Origin: Mesorhizobium sp. ZC-5
GTDB lineage: Bacteria; Pseudomonadota; Alphaproteobacteria; Rhizobiales; Rhizobiaceae
DNA: 64,000 nucleotides
Direction of reading: 5' to 3'
NCBI RefSeq assembly: GCF_025753855.1
Contig: NZ_JAOWPT010000006.1
Location: 186,001-250,000 of the forward strand
Shown here: positions 8,836 through 17,924 of the stretch, in pieces
Position numbering within the stretch: the first letter of the stretch is position 1
How the letters are laid out: each line of letters begins with the position of its first letter
Position numbers and translations under genes: made by a program
Notes under the pieces: model-generated
The model's input: the letters and a program-made list of their open reading frames with translations, nothing else
Database searches by the model: none
Told to the model about the DNA's origin: nothing

Positions 8836-10125
8836 ATGAAAAAGATTCTCGCCCGCCTCGTTGCCGCCGGTTTGTTCGCGGTTGCCGGCACCGGGATCGT
8901 ATTTGCCCAGGAAGAGGGACACAGCGCCGCCGAGCCGACGCATTTCCCTATCCACAAGCCGAAGCAGGAAGACTGGTCATTCGCCGGTCCGTTCGGCAAA
9001 TTCGACAAGGCACAGTTGCAGCGCGGCCTGAAGGTCTACAAGGAGGTCTGCTCGGCCTGCCATTCGATGGACCTGATACCGTTCCGTACGCTTGAAGCGC
9101 TTGGTTATTCCGAGGCGCAGGTGAAGGCGTTCGCCGCCGAATACACCGTGCAGGACGGACCCAACGCCGACGGCGAGATGTTCGAGCGTCCTGGCATCCC
9201 GTCGGATCATTTCCCGTCGCCGTTCCCCAACAAGGAAGCGGCTGCCGCAGCCAACAATGGCGCGCCGCCGCCTGACTTCTCGCTGATCGCCAAGGCGCGC
9301 GGCGTCGAGCGCGGCTTCCCGACCTTTGTTTTCGACATCTTCACGCAGTACGCCGAGGGCGGCCCTGACTATATCCACTCGCTGCTGACTGGCTATGACG
9401 AGCAGCCTCCAGCTGGCATGGAGATCGCCGAGGGCACGCACTACAACCCGTATTTCATCGCCGGGAAGTCACTGGCGATGGCGCCGCCGTTATCGGACGA
9501 TCAGGTCACCTATGACGACGGTTCGCCGCAGACGGTCGACCAGTACGCTCGCGACGTCTCTGCCTTCCTGATGTGGGCGGCGGAGCCGCATCTCGAGACG
9601 CGCAAGCAAACGGGTCTCGGCGTCATGGTGTTCCTGCTGTTGTTTGCGGGGCTCGTCTATCTCACCAAGCGCAAGATCTGGCACGGCCTGCATGACGAGC
9701 CGGCGGCAGCGTTGGCCGCGCCGGTTCCTGCTGCAAAGCCCGTGACCCGCGCTGTCGTTCATGTGCCTGCTGTCGCGGTCACTCCCGCAGTCGCAGAGCC
9801 GGTTGCGGAACCGGTGGCTTTTGTCGGAACGGTTCCGGCGGTTGCCGAGAAGGGCCGCCCGGCGCGCATCGAACGTCCGTTCAACCCCGACGACCTCAAG
9901 CTGATCTCAGGCGTAGGCCCGAAGATCGAAGGCATCCTTCACGACCTCGGCATCTACACCTATGCGCAGGTTGCCGGCTGGACGAAGACCGAGCGAGCCT
10001 GGGTGGATAGCTACCTGAACTTCAAGGGCCGTATCGAGCGCGAGGACTGGGTCAAGCAGGCCAAGGCGCTGGCCAAGGGCGGCGTCGCCGAATATGTCCG
10101 CGTGTTCGGCAAGAAGCCGCGCTGA
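8836..10125 (+). CDS. petC: Cytochrome c1 with an extra C-terminal helix-hairpin-helix domain
   Basis: Cytochrome c1 relays electrons from the Rieske protein to soluble cytochrome c. It has a signal peptide cleaved near residue 24 (VFA-QEE), the heme site CSACH (C72, C75, H76), a likely axial Met at 215 in AMAPPLS, and an anchor helix at about 261-277. A standard c1 ends near residue 290. This one continues for about 140 residues: an Ala/Pro/Val-rich linker (289-348), then a helix-hairpin-helix domain with LISGVGPKIEGILHDLGI at 356-373. The same type of domain is known at the C-terminus of rhizobial NuoE-like proteins. By topology the extension lies on the cytoplasmic side. Confidence 0.93.
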   Translation: MKKILARLVAAGLFAVAGTGIVFAQEEGHSAAEPTHFPIHKPKQEDWSFAGPFGKFDKAQLQRGLKVYKEVCSACHSMDLIPFRTLEALGYSEAQVKAFAAEYTVQDGPNADGEMFERPGIPSDHFPSPFPNKEAAAAANNGAPPPDFSLIAKARGVERGFPTFVFDIFTQYAEGGPDYIHSLLTGYDEQPPAGMEIAEGTHYNPYFIAGKSLAMAPPLSDDQVTYDDGSPQTVDQYARDVSAFLMWAAEPHLETRKQTGLGVMVFLLLFAGLVYLTKRKIWHGLHDEPAAALAAPVPAAKPVTRAVVHVPAVAVTPAVAEPVAEPVAFVGTVPAVAEKGRPARIERPFNPDDLKLISGVGPKIEGILHDLGIYTYAQVAGWTKTERAWVDSYLNFKGRIEREDWVKQAKALAKGGVAEYVRVFGKKPR

Positions 10126-10151
10126 TCGCCCGGTCGACCTGCAGAAACATT

Positions 10152-10181
10152 AAAGGGCGCTGAAAGGCGCCCTTTTCTTTT
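10152..10181 (+). terminator. Rho-independent terminator of petABC
   Basis: AAAGGGCGC (10152-10160) pairs with GCGCCCTTT (10167-10175) around a 6-base loop, followed by a T-rich run. It lies 26 bases after petC. Confidence 0.85.
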
Positions 10182-10224
10182 TGTCCTCGGCCCGTCAGAA
10201 CTGAACGGCAACGGGAATCGATTC

Positions 10225-10770
10225 ATGAAATCCTCGCTCGAAGACACGCTGCTTGCCGCCATCCGGACAATCCCGGATTATCCCAAGCCGGGCATCCTGT
10301 TTCGCGACATCACCACGCTGCTCGGCAATGCACGGGCCTTCCGGCGCGCCATCGACGAACTAGTGCATCCTTATGCCGGCCAGAAGATCGACAAGATCGC
10401 CGGTATCGAGGCGCGCGGTTTCATCCTGGGCGGCGCCATTGCGCACCAGCTTTCCGCCGGCTTCATCCCGATCCGCAAGAAAGGCAAGCTGCCGCACGAC
10501 ACTGTGCGTGTCGCCTACAGCCTGGAATACGGGCTGGACGAGATGGAAATGCACCGGGATGCGGTCTCGGGAGGCGAGAAGGTGATCCTGGTCGACGATC
10601 TGATCGCCACCGGCGGCACCGCAGAGGGTGCGGTGAAGCTGCTGCGCCAGATGGGTGCCGACATCGTCGCGGCATGCTTCATCATCGACCTGCCGGATCT
10701 CGGCGGCCGGAAAAAGCTCGAGGCGCTGGACGTCGACGTGCGCACCCTGATCGCCTTCGAAGGGCACTGA
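10225..10770 (+). CDS. apt: Adenine phosphoribosyltransferase
   Basis: Apt salvages adenine by joining it to PRPP to form AMP in the cytoplasm. The 181-residue length is normal. The N-terminal [15 protein letters not shown] block, the [11 protein letters not shown] block and the PRPP loop [18 protein letters not shown] are the family signatures. It follows petABC behind a terminator, so it probably has its own promoter in the gap from 10182 to 10224. Confidence 0.96.
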   Translation: MKSSLEDTLLAAIRTIPDYPKPGILFRDITTLLGNARAFRRAIDELVHPYAGQKIDKIAGIEARGFILGGAIAHQLSAGFIPIRKKGKLPHDTVRVAYSLEYGLDEMEMHRDAVSGGEKVILVDDLIATGGTAEGAVKLLRQMGADIVAACFIIDLPDLGGRKKLEALDVDVRTLIAFEGH

Positions 10771-10868
10771 AGCAACCCGTCGCCCGGTTGCGGATACCGG
10801 GCCAGTGTTTGACCGCAAAGGCGCCGGACCTATAGTGGTTTGACGACTTCTTTCCGTCTGGGCGTCCC

Positions 10869-11600
10869 ATGACCATCGAGCGGAATCTTTTCCGCGTTGT
10901 CGAATACCACGCCAATCCGGCGCGCCAGCTGATCGGTGCGGCCTGGATGTTCTGCGTCGGCGTGGTCTTCCTGCTGATCGGCCGCGTGGAACCGCGTTTC
11001 GCCTATTTCTTCGGCTGGCCGCTGCTCGCGGCCGCAGCCTGCTTCGCGGCCTATTTCGTCTGGCGTAAGTTTTTTCCCGGCTGGCCCGTCCTCATGCTCT
11101 TGCCAGAGGGAATCATCTACCGGGTCAGGGGTGTGCCGCAAGCCTTCATCCCATGGCAGGTGGTCCGGGGCGTCGACACGATCGCCTTCAGCGTCGGCCA
11201 TGGAAAGCGCGAAGTCCGGGCCGAGGACGTCACCGTCGTATCGGTGCCCGAGGGCTTCTACCAGACGTATTTTCACGTCGGGTCGCTTCGCCGGGCGGCA
11301 TCGGGTTGGGAGTGGTTCTTCCGCCCTATGGGAGACCTGGTCGGCATCGCCATCCACCATGAATGGTTCCTGCTCAGGCCCGACGAGGTGCGCACACCCA
11401 TTGAAACGCGCTGGCTGGCTTTCCGCGATGAGGAGCCGGCGCTTCCGGATCCCGCCCTGGCCGGAAGCCGGTTCGGCCGGCAAGGCGGACACCTGGTGCT
11501 GGGCATCCGTATCCTCGCGTCCCGGCGGGACGCTGCGAAGATATTTGGACCGGTCTGCGTCGGTCTGCTCGTCTTGGCCTATCTGCTGGGTACCGCGTGA
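10869..11600 (+). CDS. Membrane protein of unknown function
   Basis: A 243-residue protein with two N-terminal membrane helices (about 20-38 and 45-64) and one at the C-terminus (about 225-240), enclosing a soluble domain. The layout resembles bacterial PH-like or DUF2244-type membrane proteins, but I cannot assign a family. The ATG at 10869 begins the conserved-looking MTIERNLFRVVEYH; no strong binding site is seen. It stands 98 bp after apt. Confidence 0.6.
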   Translation: MTIERNLFRVVEYHANPARQLIGAAWMFCVGVVFLLIGRVEPRFAYFFGWPLLAAAACFAAYFVWRKFFPGWPVLMLLPEGIIYRVRGVPQAFIPWQVVRGVDTIAFSVGHGKREVRAEDVTVVSVPEGFYQTYFHVGSLRRAASGWEWFFRPMGDLVGIAIHHEWFLLRPDEVRTPIETRWLAFRDEEPALPDPALAGSRFGRQGGHLVLGIRILASRRDAAKIFGPVCVGLLVLAYLLGTA

Positions 11601-11686
11601 AGCGCAACCCGGCTGGCAGCGTACTCCACGTGCACCAACACATCGCGCGGGAGGAAATCCCCGACGCTGAACCGCTGGGCGAAAAG

Positions 11687-12034
11687 CTATTCGTTGACGA
11701 TCTGCTCGAAACCACCCCAGAACATGCGCTTGCCGTCGAACGGCATTTCCATGTTGGCCGTGCTGGTGTCTTCACTCATCTTCTTGTTGGCTGCGTCCCG
11801 CGTCGCCCTGTCTGGATACTCGACCCAGCTGAAGACCGGCGTCTCGTCATCCTTGGCCTGGGTGGCTTTGTAGAAGTCGGTCAACACGCCCTTGGGAACG
11901 TCGTCGCCCCAGCACTCGACGAGGCGCGTGGCGCCGAGTTTCTTGAAATAGGCTCCCGCCTCCTGCGCGTGCTTGCGATAGGCTTCCTTGTTGGCGGTCG
12001 GCACGGCCGCGACAAAACCCTCGATGTAAGGCAT
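11687..12034 (-). CDS. DUF1428 family protein
   Basis: A 115-residue protein of the DUF1428 family, a small dimeric alpha-beta barrel-like fold of unknown role. The family pattern is clear: MPYIEGFVAAVPTANKEAYR at the N-terminus, a central RLVECWGDDVP, then FSWVEYPDRATRDAANKKM and a C-terminal FDGKRMFWGGFE. It appears monocistronic, convergent with the membrane protein gene before it. Confidence 0.88.
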   Translation of the reverse strand: MPYIEGFVAAVPTANKEAYRKHAQEAGAYFKKLGATRLVECWGDDVPKGVLTDFYKATQAKDDETPVFSWVEYPDRATRDAANKKMSEDTSTANMEMPFDGKRMFWGGFEQIVNE

Positions 12035-12115
12035 GGCAGTTCTCCTCGCTGATTCCTATCCGTCCTAACATAGGGCGGCCAGACCAATGGCAAGGATGGT
12101 CACGCGGCGGGAGCG

Positions 12116-12586
12116 TCAGCCCACCTGCACCAGCACTGCGCTCTCGAACTCCAGCACCTTGTCGCCGGTCGAATCGAAAGCCTCGGCGCGAATGCTCAAG
12201 AGCCGCCAGCCGGGGCGCGAGGCGATCGGACGATGCGCGACACCGGTCCGGGTGAATGTGACCGTCTCGCCGGCATAGACCGGCTTTAGCCATTTCAGGT
12301 TCTTGAAGCCGGGCGAGGGGCCGAATACCGGTAGCGGGCCGGGGCCTGTCCAGCGCCTGCCCTCGGTCTCCATGCGGGTCGCCAGATTATACTTCATCCA
12401 CGTCGCGGCGGTGTGCCAGCCCGATGCGCAAAGCCTGCCGAAGACGCTCTTCTTCGCCGCTTCCTCGTCGACGTGGAAAGGCTGCGGATCGTATTTTTTC
12501 GCGAAGGCCTTGATCGCTTCCGGTTCGAATTTGTGCGAGCCGAGCGTGATGCTGTGGCCGATGCCGAAGAATTCATCGAGGGTCAT
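12116..12586 (-). CDS. MaoC-like dehydratase, second of a pair
   Basis: A 156-residue hot-dog fold hydratase. The Asp-x4-His catalytic pattern appears in YDPQPFHVD (about residues 32-40), followed by the ASGWHTAATWM substrate-side helix. MaoC proteins hydrate enoyl-CoA thioesters or related acyl groups. The start at 12586 overlaps the stop of the upstream paralogue by four bases (ATGA), so the two are translationally coupled and may form a heterodimer. The exact substrate is unknown. Confidence 0.85.
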   Translation of the reverse strand: MTLDEFFGIGHSITLGSHKFEPEAIKAFAKKYDPQPFHVDEEAAKKSVFGRLCASGWHTAATWMKYNLATRMETEGRRWTGPGPLPVFGPSPGFKNLKWLKPVYAGETVTFTRTGVAHRPIASRPGWRLLSIRAEAFDSTGDKVLEFESAVLVQVG

Positions 12587-13050
12587 GCGGCACCTGCGGC
12601 CTGGCGGGTCAGGAACATGCCGGTGTTTTCGAGTTCCAGCACGGTTTCGCCGCGCTGGTTGGAAAACTCGCTCTTCACCGTGACGAAGCCGAGGCCGGGC
12701 TTCGACTTCGATTCCCGCTTGGCAAGAATCGTGCTCTTGCCGGTCAGCGTGTCTCCCGCCAGTACCGGCTTCTTCCAGCGCACATAATCGAGGCCCGGCG
12801 AACCTTGCGAGGTGGAATCGAGCAGAAACCCGTCGCACATCAATCGCATGAACATCGAGCAGGTGTGCCAGCCGGACGCCGAGAGGCCGCCCAGGATGCT
12901 TGCCTTGCCGGCCGCTTCGTCCATGTGCATCGGCTGTGCGTCGAATTCGCCGGCGAATTCGACGATCTCCTCGGCCGTGACGAGTTTCGAGCCGAGCGAA
13001 ATCGAGCCGCCCACCTCGAAATCCTCAAACGCCCATGTCTTGCCGGCCAT
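12583..13050 (-). CDS. MaoC-like dehydratase, first of a pair
   Basis: A 155-residue MaoC hydratase, first gene of the two-gene operon. The catalytic pattern is FDAQPMHMD, followed by LSASGWHTCSMFM, parallel to its partner. The start MAGKTWAFEDFEVG matches the usual N-terminus of this family. Similar adjacent pairs in other rhizobia are annotated as acyl dehydratases without a defined pathway. Confidence 0.86.
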   Translation of the reverse strand: MAGKTWAFEDFEVGGSISLGSKLVTAEEIVEFAGEFDAQPMHMDEAAGKASILGGLSASGWHTCSMFMRLMCDGFLLDSTSQGSPGLDYVRWKKPVLAGDTLTGKSTILAKRESKSKPGLGFVTVKSEFSNQRGETVLELENTGMFLTRQAAGAA

Positions 13051-13165
13051 CGCGGAGAATCCTGTTCACGCTTGAACTACACCATGGCCGTCCGGGCCTG
13101 GTCCCGCAAGGCGACAAAAGGTCAGTTTGCCTGATCCAGGACGAAGCGAAGACAGCCCCGGTTCC

Positions 13166-14140
13166 TCAAAGCCAGCCGCGTCGCTTGAAATACAGGAACG
13201 GCAGGATCGCAGAGATCAGCATCAGTGCCAGCGCGAACGGATAGCCGAGCACCCATTTCAGCTCCGGCATGACGTCGAAATTCATGCCGTAGGCCGAGGC
13301 GACCAGGGTCGGCGGCAGGAACACCACCGCGGCCACCGAGAAGATCTTGATGATGCCGTTCTGCTCGATGTTGATCATGCCGAGCGTCGCGTCGAGCAGG
13401 AAGGTGATTTTCTGCGACAGGAACGTCACGTGATCGGTCAGCGACAGCACATCCCGCGCCAATGTCTTGACGCGGGCGCGGATGTCCTTGGAGGTCTTCT
13501 CGGTGCCGGTGGCATGGCCGAGGAAGCCGGAAAGCCGTTGCAGCGAGACGAGGCTTTCGCGCAGGCTGGAGGCGAGTTCCTCCTTGCGGCCGATCCGCTG
13601 AAGGATCTTCTTGAAGTCGCGGTCGCGCTTCGTCGCTTTTGTCTCGGACGATTGGAAGATGGCGTGGGAAATCTCGTCGATATCGCGTCCGGCACGCTCG
13701 ATGATGTCGGCGAGGCGGTCGACGATGGCTTCGAGAAGGCTGATCAGGATGGTTTCGCCGCTGGTGCAACCGGTGGAAACCTTCTCGGCGCGCATCGGAA
13801 AGGTCTGGAAGGCACGCGGTTCGTGATACCGCACCGTTACCAGCCGGTTCCCGGCCAGCACGAAGGTCACCGGCGACATCACCGGGTCGTCCCCGTCGGT
13901 GTGCGCCGGCAGGGTGGCGGTCATGAAATAGGCGCCGTCCTCTATATAGAGCCGGCTCGATATCTCGATCTCTTCCATCTCCTCGCGCGTCGGAACGCCG
14001 ACGCCGATCCAGTTCTCGACCGCAGCCTCCTCCTCCTTGGTGGGGACGAGCAGGTCGGCCCAGATAACCTGGTCTCGATGTTGCTGCAGGTCTTCGACGA
14101 AGCGCAGACGGTCCTTTTCCACGACGAAGGCTTTGATCAT
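13166..14140 (-). CDS. corA: CorA-family divalent cation channel
   Basis: A 324-residue CorA-type Mg2+ (or Co2+/Ni2+) channel. The long N-terminal cytoplasmic domain is followed by two C-terminal membrane helices (about 265-285 and 298-318). The selectivity motif appears as YGMNF between them, and the protein ends in basic residues, as is typical. GGGAGA precedes the ATG. The 222-bp gap upstream (14141-14362) holds no gene I can see. Confidence 0.93.
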   Translation of the reverse strand: MIKAFVVEKDRLRFVEDLQQHRDQVIWADLLVPTKEEEAAVENWIGVGVPTREEMEEIEISSRLYIEDGAYFMTATLPAHTDGDDPVMSPVTFVLAGNRLVTVRYHEPRAFQTFPMRAEKVSTGCTSGETILISLLEAIVDRLADIIERAGRDIDEISHAIFQSSETKATKRDRDFKKILQRIGRKEELASSLRESLVSLQRLSGFLGHATGTEKTSKDIRARVKTLARDVLSLTDHVTFLSQKITFLLDATLGMINIEQNGIIKIFSVAAVVFLPPTLVASAYGMNFDVMPELKWVLGYPFALALMLISAILPFLYFKRRGWL

Positions 14141-14362
14141 CGCCGGGTCTCCCTTGTTCGAGCAAGAGGCGCGTCATCGGGGACGCATGTTGCAGGAATA
14201 TGACCGGCACGGACTATGGGCCGCAACCGGGCGTCCGAAGCGCTTAGACCCGCGAATGAGCAACGTCAAGCCGGGGCGAGGGCGCCGGCCTTGACCCAGC
14301 TGGACAGTGAAACGGCGGGCAGAAGCGGACCTGAAAGCGGATTCCGTCGCGCACCAAGCTTG

Positions 14363-15466
14363 TCAGGTGTTGAACTTGAACAGCATCACGTCGCCGTCCT
14401 GAACAACATATTCCTTGCCTTCGTCCCGCGCCTTGCCGGCTTCCTTTGCCGCCACTTCACCGCCCAACGTGACGAAGTCGTTGTATGCGATCGTCTGGGC
14501 GCGAATGAAGCCGCGCTCGAAGTCGGTATGGATGACGCCGGCGGCCTGCGGCGCCTTGGTGCCGCGCTCGATCGTCCAGGCGCGGGTTTCCTTGGGGCCG
14601 GCGGTGAAATAGGTGATGAGGTGCAGGAGCTCGTAGCCGGCACGGATCAGCTTGTCGAGGCCGGGCTCCTCGAGCCCCATTGAGGCGAGGAACTCGAGTT
14701 CCTCGTCGTCGGGCAACTGCGCCACTTCGGCTTCGATGGCGGCTGATATCACCACCGTGCCGGCGCCCTGAGCCTCGGCCATCTTCTCGACCGCCCTGGT
14801 GTGCTCGTTGCCGGTGGCGGCGTCGGCCTCGGCGACGTTGCAGACGTAGAGCACCGGATGCGAGGTCAAAAGGTTGAGACCCTGCAGGATGGCGAGGTCT
14901 TCCGCGGCAATGCCTTTCAGGAGCACGCGCGCCGGCTTGCCTTCCTGCAGCAGCGCCAGCGCTTTTTCCATCATCGGCAGGACGGTGGTGGCCTCCTTGT
15001 CCTTGCCGGAAGCACGCTTCCTGATCTGCACGATGCGGCGCTCGAGGCTTTCGAGGTCGGCAAGCATCAGCTCGGTTTCGACCGTCTCGGCGTCGGCGAC
15101 GGGATCGATGCGACCCTCGACATGGGTGATATCGTCATCCTCGAAGCAGCGCAGCACATGCACGATGGCGTCGACCTCGCGTATGTTGGCAAGGAACTGG
15201 TTGCCCAGGCCTTCACCCTTGGAAGCGCCGCGCACCAGGCCCGCGATATCGACGAAGGAGATGCGGGTGGGGATTATTTCCTTCGATTTGGCTATCGCCG
15301 CGATCTTCTCGAGTCGCGGGTCAGGCACCGCTACCTCGCCGGTGTTCGGCTCGATGGTGCAGAACGGATAGTTGGCCGCCTGCGCGGCGGCGGTGCGCGT
15401 CAGTGCATTGAAAAGCGTCGACTTGCCAACGTTGGGCAGCCCAACGATGCCGCATTTGAAACCCAT
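14363..15466 (-). CDS. ychF: Redox-regulated ATPase YchF
   Basis: YchF is a TRAFAC-class ribosome-associated P-loop protein that prefers ATP over GTP. The 367-residue product starts with the G1 motif GLPNVGKST and has DIAGLVRGASKGEGLGN in G3. Its G4 region reads NVAEAD rather than NKxD, which explains the ATP preference. A coiled-coil insertion lies at about 130-160 and a TGS domain at the C-terminus. It is followed downstream by the pth-rplY side of the cluster, a common alphaproteobacterial order. Confidence 0.96.
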   Translation of the reverse strand: MGFKCGIVGLPNVGKSTLFNALTRTAAAQAANYPFCTIEPNTGEVAVPDPRLEKIAAIAKSKEIIPTRISFVDIAGLVRGASKGEGLGNQFLANIREVDAIVHVLRCFEDDDITHVEGRIDPVADAETVETELMLADLESLERRIVQIRKRASGKDKEATTVLPMMEKALALLQEGKPARVLLKGIAAEDLAILQGLNLLTSHPVLYVCNVAEADAATGNEHTRAVEKMAEAQGAGTVVISAAIEAEVAQLPDDEELEFLASMGLEEPGLDKLIRAGYELLHLITYFTAGPKETRAWTIERGTKAPQAAGVIHTDFERGFIRAQTIAYNDFVTLGGEVAAKEAGKARDEGKEYVVQDGDVMLFKFNT

Positions 15467-15561
15467 ATTGTTTAAGTCCTATCGGAGAACGAGAATTTGC
15501 TCAGGGCTATGGGCGAAAGGGTCGATGATCGTCAAGCCTTTCCACATATCCAGCGTTCCGT

Positions 15562-16290
15562 TCAATCCTTGCCGAGCAACTTCTTCAGCATTGCGGCCAT
15601 TGGGCCGGTTTCCGGCACTTTGGCCGCGGTCTGCTGTGGCCGTGCCTGGCGGATATGGCTCTGCTGTTTGGCAGCCTTGGGGGCTTTCGGCGGCGGACGG
15701 TCGTCCTCGCCGGTCGGCTGCAATTTTTCACGCAAGGTCAGCGTGATCTTGTTCATGAAGCCGTTTTCGTCGCCCTTGGCGACCATGCCGGCATTGTCGG
15801 CGATGCTGTCCAGGAGCACGTCCAACCATTCGCGGTCCGCCTTGGCGAAATCGCCAAGCACATGGCCGTGCACCATGTCCCGGCCCGGGTGGCCGACACC
15901 GATGCGCACGCGGCGATAATCCTTGCCGAGATGCTGATCCAGCGAGCGGATACCGTTGTGACCAGCGGCGCCGCCACCGGTCTTGACCCTGACCTTGCCG
16001 GCGGGAAGTTCGATCTCGTCGTAGAAGACGGTCACGTCGGACGGTTCGAGCTTGTAGAAGCGCAGCGCTTCGCCGACCGATTGGCCGGACAGGTTCATGA
16101 AGGTCTGCGGCTTGATGATGATGGTCTTTTCGCCGCCGATTGTTCCTTCGGCGATCAGGCCCTGGAATTTCTTCGACCAGGGCGAAAAATCATGGCGGCG
16201 GGCGATTGCATCCGCCGCCATGAAGCCGACATTGTGCCGGTTATTGGCATATTTCGTGCCCGGATTGCCGAGACCTGCGAAAAGCAGCAT
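15562..16290 (-). CDS. pth: Peptidyl-tRNA hydrolase
   Basis: Pth releases peptides from tRNAs that drop off the ribosome. The catalytic core has N10 and H20 in GLGNPGTKYANNRHNVGF, followed by KPQTFMNLSGQSV and the helix motif GGGAAGHNGIRSL. The 242 residues exceed the usual 190-200 because of a basic, Pro/Lys-rich C-terminal tail from about residue 195, seen in other rhizobial Pth proteins. It lies 27 bases downstream of rplY on the same strand, forming an rplY-pth operon. Confidence 0.96.
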   Translation of the reverse strand: MLLFAGLGNPGTKYANNRHNVGFMAADAIARRHDFSPWSKKFQGLIAEGTIGGEKTIIIKPQTFMNLSGQSVGEALRFYKLEPSDVTVFYDEIELPAGKVRVKTGGGAAGHNGIRSLDQHLGKDYRRVRIGVGHPGRDMVHGHVLGDFAKADREWLDVLLDSIADNAGMVAKGDENGFMNKITLTLREKLQPTGEDDRPPPKAPKAAKQQSHIRQARPQQTAAKVPETGPMAAMLKKLLGKD

Positions 16291-16317
16291 TGGGCAACAC
16301 TCCAGGCGGACCGGGGA

Positions 16318-16959
16318 TTACTCCTCGGTCTTTTCCTCTTCCTCGGTCTCCTCGGCAGCCTCGGTCGTCTCCTCGACTTCCGGCTTCATCGCCGAAGAGC
16401 CGGCGATCGTCGCGATGGTGAAGTCGCGGTCCGAAATCACCGGCTTCACGCCGGCCGGCAGCTTAACCGCCGAGATGTGGATCGAGTCGCCGATATCCGT
16501 CCCGGTGAGGTCGACCGTGATGAATTCCGGGATCGCATTGGCCGGGCAGTGGAACTCGACCTCGTGGCGAACGATGTTGAGAACGCCGCCGCGCTTGAGG
16601 CCGGGCGACTTTTCCTCATTGGCGAAGTGCACCGGCACGTCGACATTGACCTCGGTGTCCTTGCCGACACGCAGGAAGTCGACATGCATCGGGACGTCCT
16701 TGACCGGGTCAAGCTGGTAGTCCTTCGGCAGGACCTGGACCTTCTTGCCGCCGACGTCGATCGTCGCGATGGTGGTCAGAAAACCGCCGCCGTGGATCTT
16801 GTAGTAGATGTCCTTGTAGGACAGGGCGATTGCCAGGGGAGGCTGTTTGTCGCCATAGATGACTGCAGGCACTTTACCGTTGCGGCGAACTTCACGGGCG
16901 GACCCCTTACCGACCTGTTCGCGCGCTTCGGCCTTGAGCTCGTACGTATCGTGGCTCAT
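16318..16959 (-). CDS. rplY: 50S ribosomal protein L25 / general stress protein Ctc
   Basis: L25 binds 5S rRNA in the large subunit. This is the long CTC/TL5 form (213 residues): an N-terminal L25 domain (2-95), a beta C-terminal domain, and a very acidic tail (about 190-213). The start [19 protein letters not shown] at 16959 fits the family; an in-frame ATG at 17064 would add 35 unrelated residues. It is the first gene of the rplY-pth operon. A palindrome GCCGCGAA/TTCGCGGC lies upstream at about 17028-17044. Confidence 0.95.
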   Translation of the reverse strand: MSHDTYELKAEAREQVGKGSAREVRRNGKVPAVIYGDKQPPLAIALSYKDIYYKIHGGGFLTTIATIDVGGKKVQVLPKDYQLDPVKDVPMHVDFLRVGKDTEVNVDVPVHFANEEKSPGLKRGGVLNIVRHEVEFHCPANAIPEFITVDLTGTDIGDSIHISAVKLPAGVKPVISDRDFTIATIAGSSAMKPEVEETTEAAEETEEEEKTEE

Positions 16960-17164
16960 GGCATTTCCTTTCGCGTTGTCTGGAGCATTTCCGTTACCGC
17001 CGGAGCGGGTGCCGAAAATGTCGAAAGCCGCGAATTTCGCGGCCCTCATCCGCGTTGCCTCCAAGGGTGTCTACGCGGGTGGCGGCTCTATAGCGGAAGC
17101 AGGGGCCAAGCGCAAGATTGGCCGGCAGCGCACGTTGGGCAGCGAAAACGCGGCCCGCGCCGGC

Positions 17165-17803
17165 CTAAGTGTTTTCGCCGGCAAAGGCGATCAGATTGCC
17201 GTCCGGGTCGGCGACGATAAACGTACGCGCTCCCCAGGGCTCCGTGCGCAAGGCCTGATGGAAGGTGATGCCGCGCTCCTGATACTCCAGGAACAGCGCC
17301 TTGATCTCCTCGACAATGATGGTCGTGGACAGCAAATCGTCCTTGGCCCGCAATTCCGCGTCGAACACCGGCCGGTCGACGTGGCGAAGGTTCAGTCTTG
17401 CGCCATCGCGCCTGACCTGTGCGTAGAAGGGTGGCTCGCCATAGATGAAGCCAACCTCAAAGCCGAGCTTTTCCGCATAGAAGACGCAGGATGCCTCGAT
17501 GTCCGAGACGAAAAGCTGTGGCTCGGCGAGCGCGAGCAGCGGTTTGGAAACTGTTCTGTCGGTTTGTTCGGTCATGGTCCGCAGGTCCTTCTTCAGCGCC
17601 TGCCAGCTTTCGAAACCCGCCTTTCTCGCGACAAGCTCCTGAGCATCGCTCAGTTTGAAGCTCGCCTCCAGCACCTGTCCATCGGTCAGGTGGCCGTAGC
17701 GCGGCAACAACTGCCTGATGGCGGCCGCGACCGGGTAATACCGTTCGCGATGCCATCGCAGATGGAGCTTGGCTTGCTTCTTCAGGTGTTCGAGGGTCGG
17801 CAT
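17165..17803 (-). CDS. Glyoxalase/bleomycin-resistance (VOC) protein with an N-terminal helical domain
   Basis: A 212-residue protein. Residues 1-75 form a helical region beginning MPTLEHLKKQAKLHLRWHRE and including a short ankyrin-like SDAQELVARKAGFESWQALKKD unit. Residues 88-212 form a VOC domain resembling small lactoylglutathione-lyase or drug-binding proteins, with AEPQLFVSDIEASCVFYAEK and EPWGARTFIVADPDGN. The ligand is unknown. The two-domain arrangement recurs in several proteobacteria. It is likely monocistronic. Confidence 0.8.
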   Translation of the reverse strand: MPTLEHLKKQAKLHLRWHRERYYPVAAAIRQLLPRYGHLTDGQVLEASFKLSDAQELVARKAGFESWQALKKDLRTMTEQTDRTVSKPLLALAEPQLFVSDIEASCVFYAEKLGFEVGFIYGEPPFYAQVRRDGARLNLRHVDRPVFDAELRAKDDLLSTTIIVEEIKALFLEYQERGITFHQALRTEPWGARTFIVADPDGNLIAFAGENT

Positions 17804-17924
17804 GGGCGCATTTGGGTTGACGTAACGCAGGTGGGCAATGCCCCTCCGGCCAAAGCCGATGCGCCCTGCGGAAGCATCGTCAGCCTAGCGCCGCCGACGA
17901 CCGGTGGTCAAGCAGCCGCTTCGC

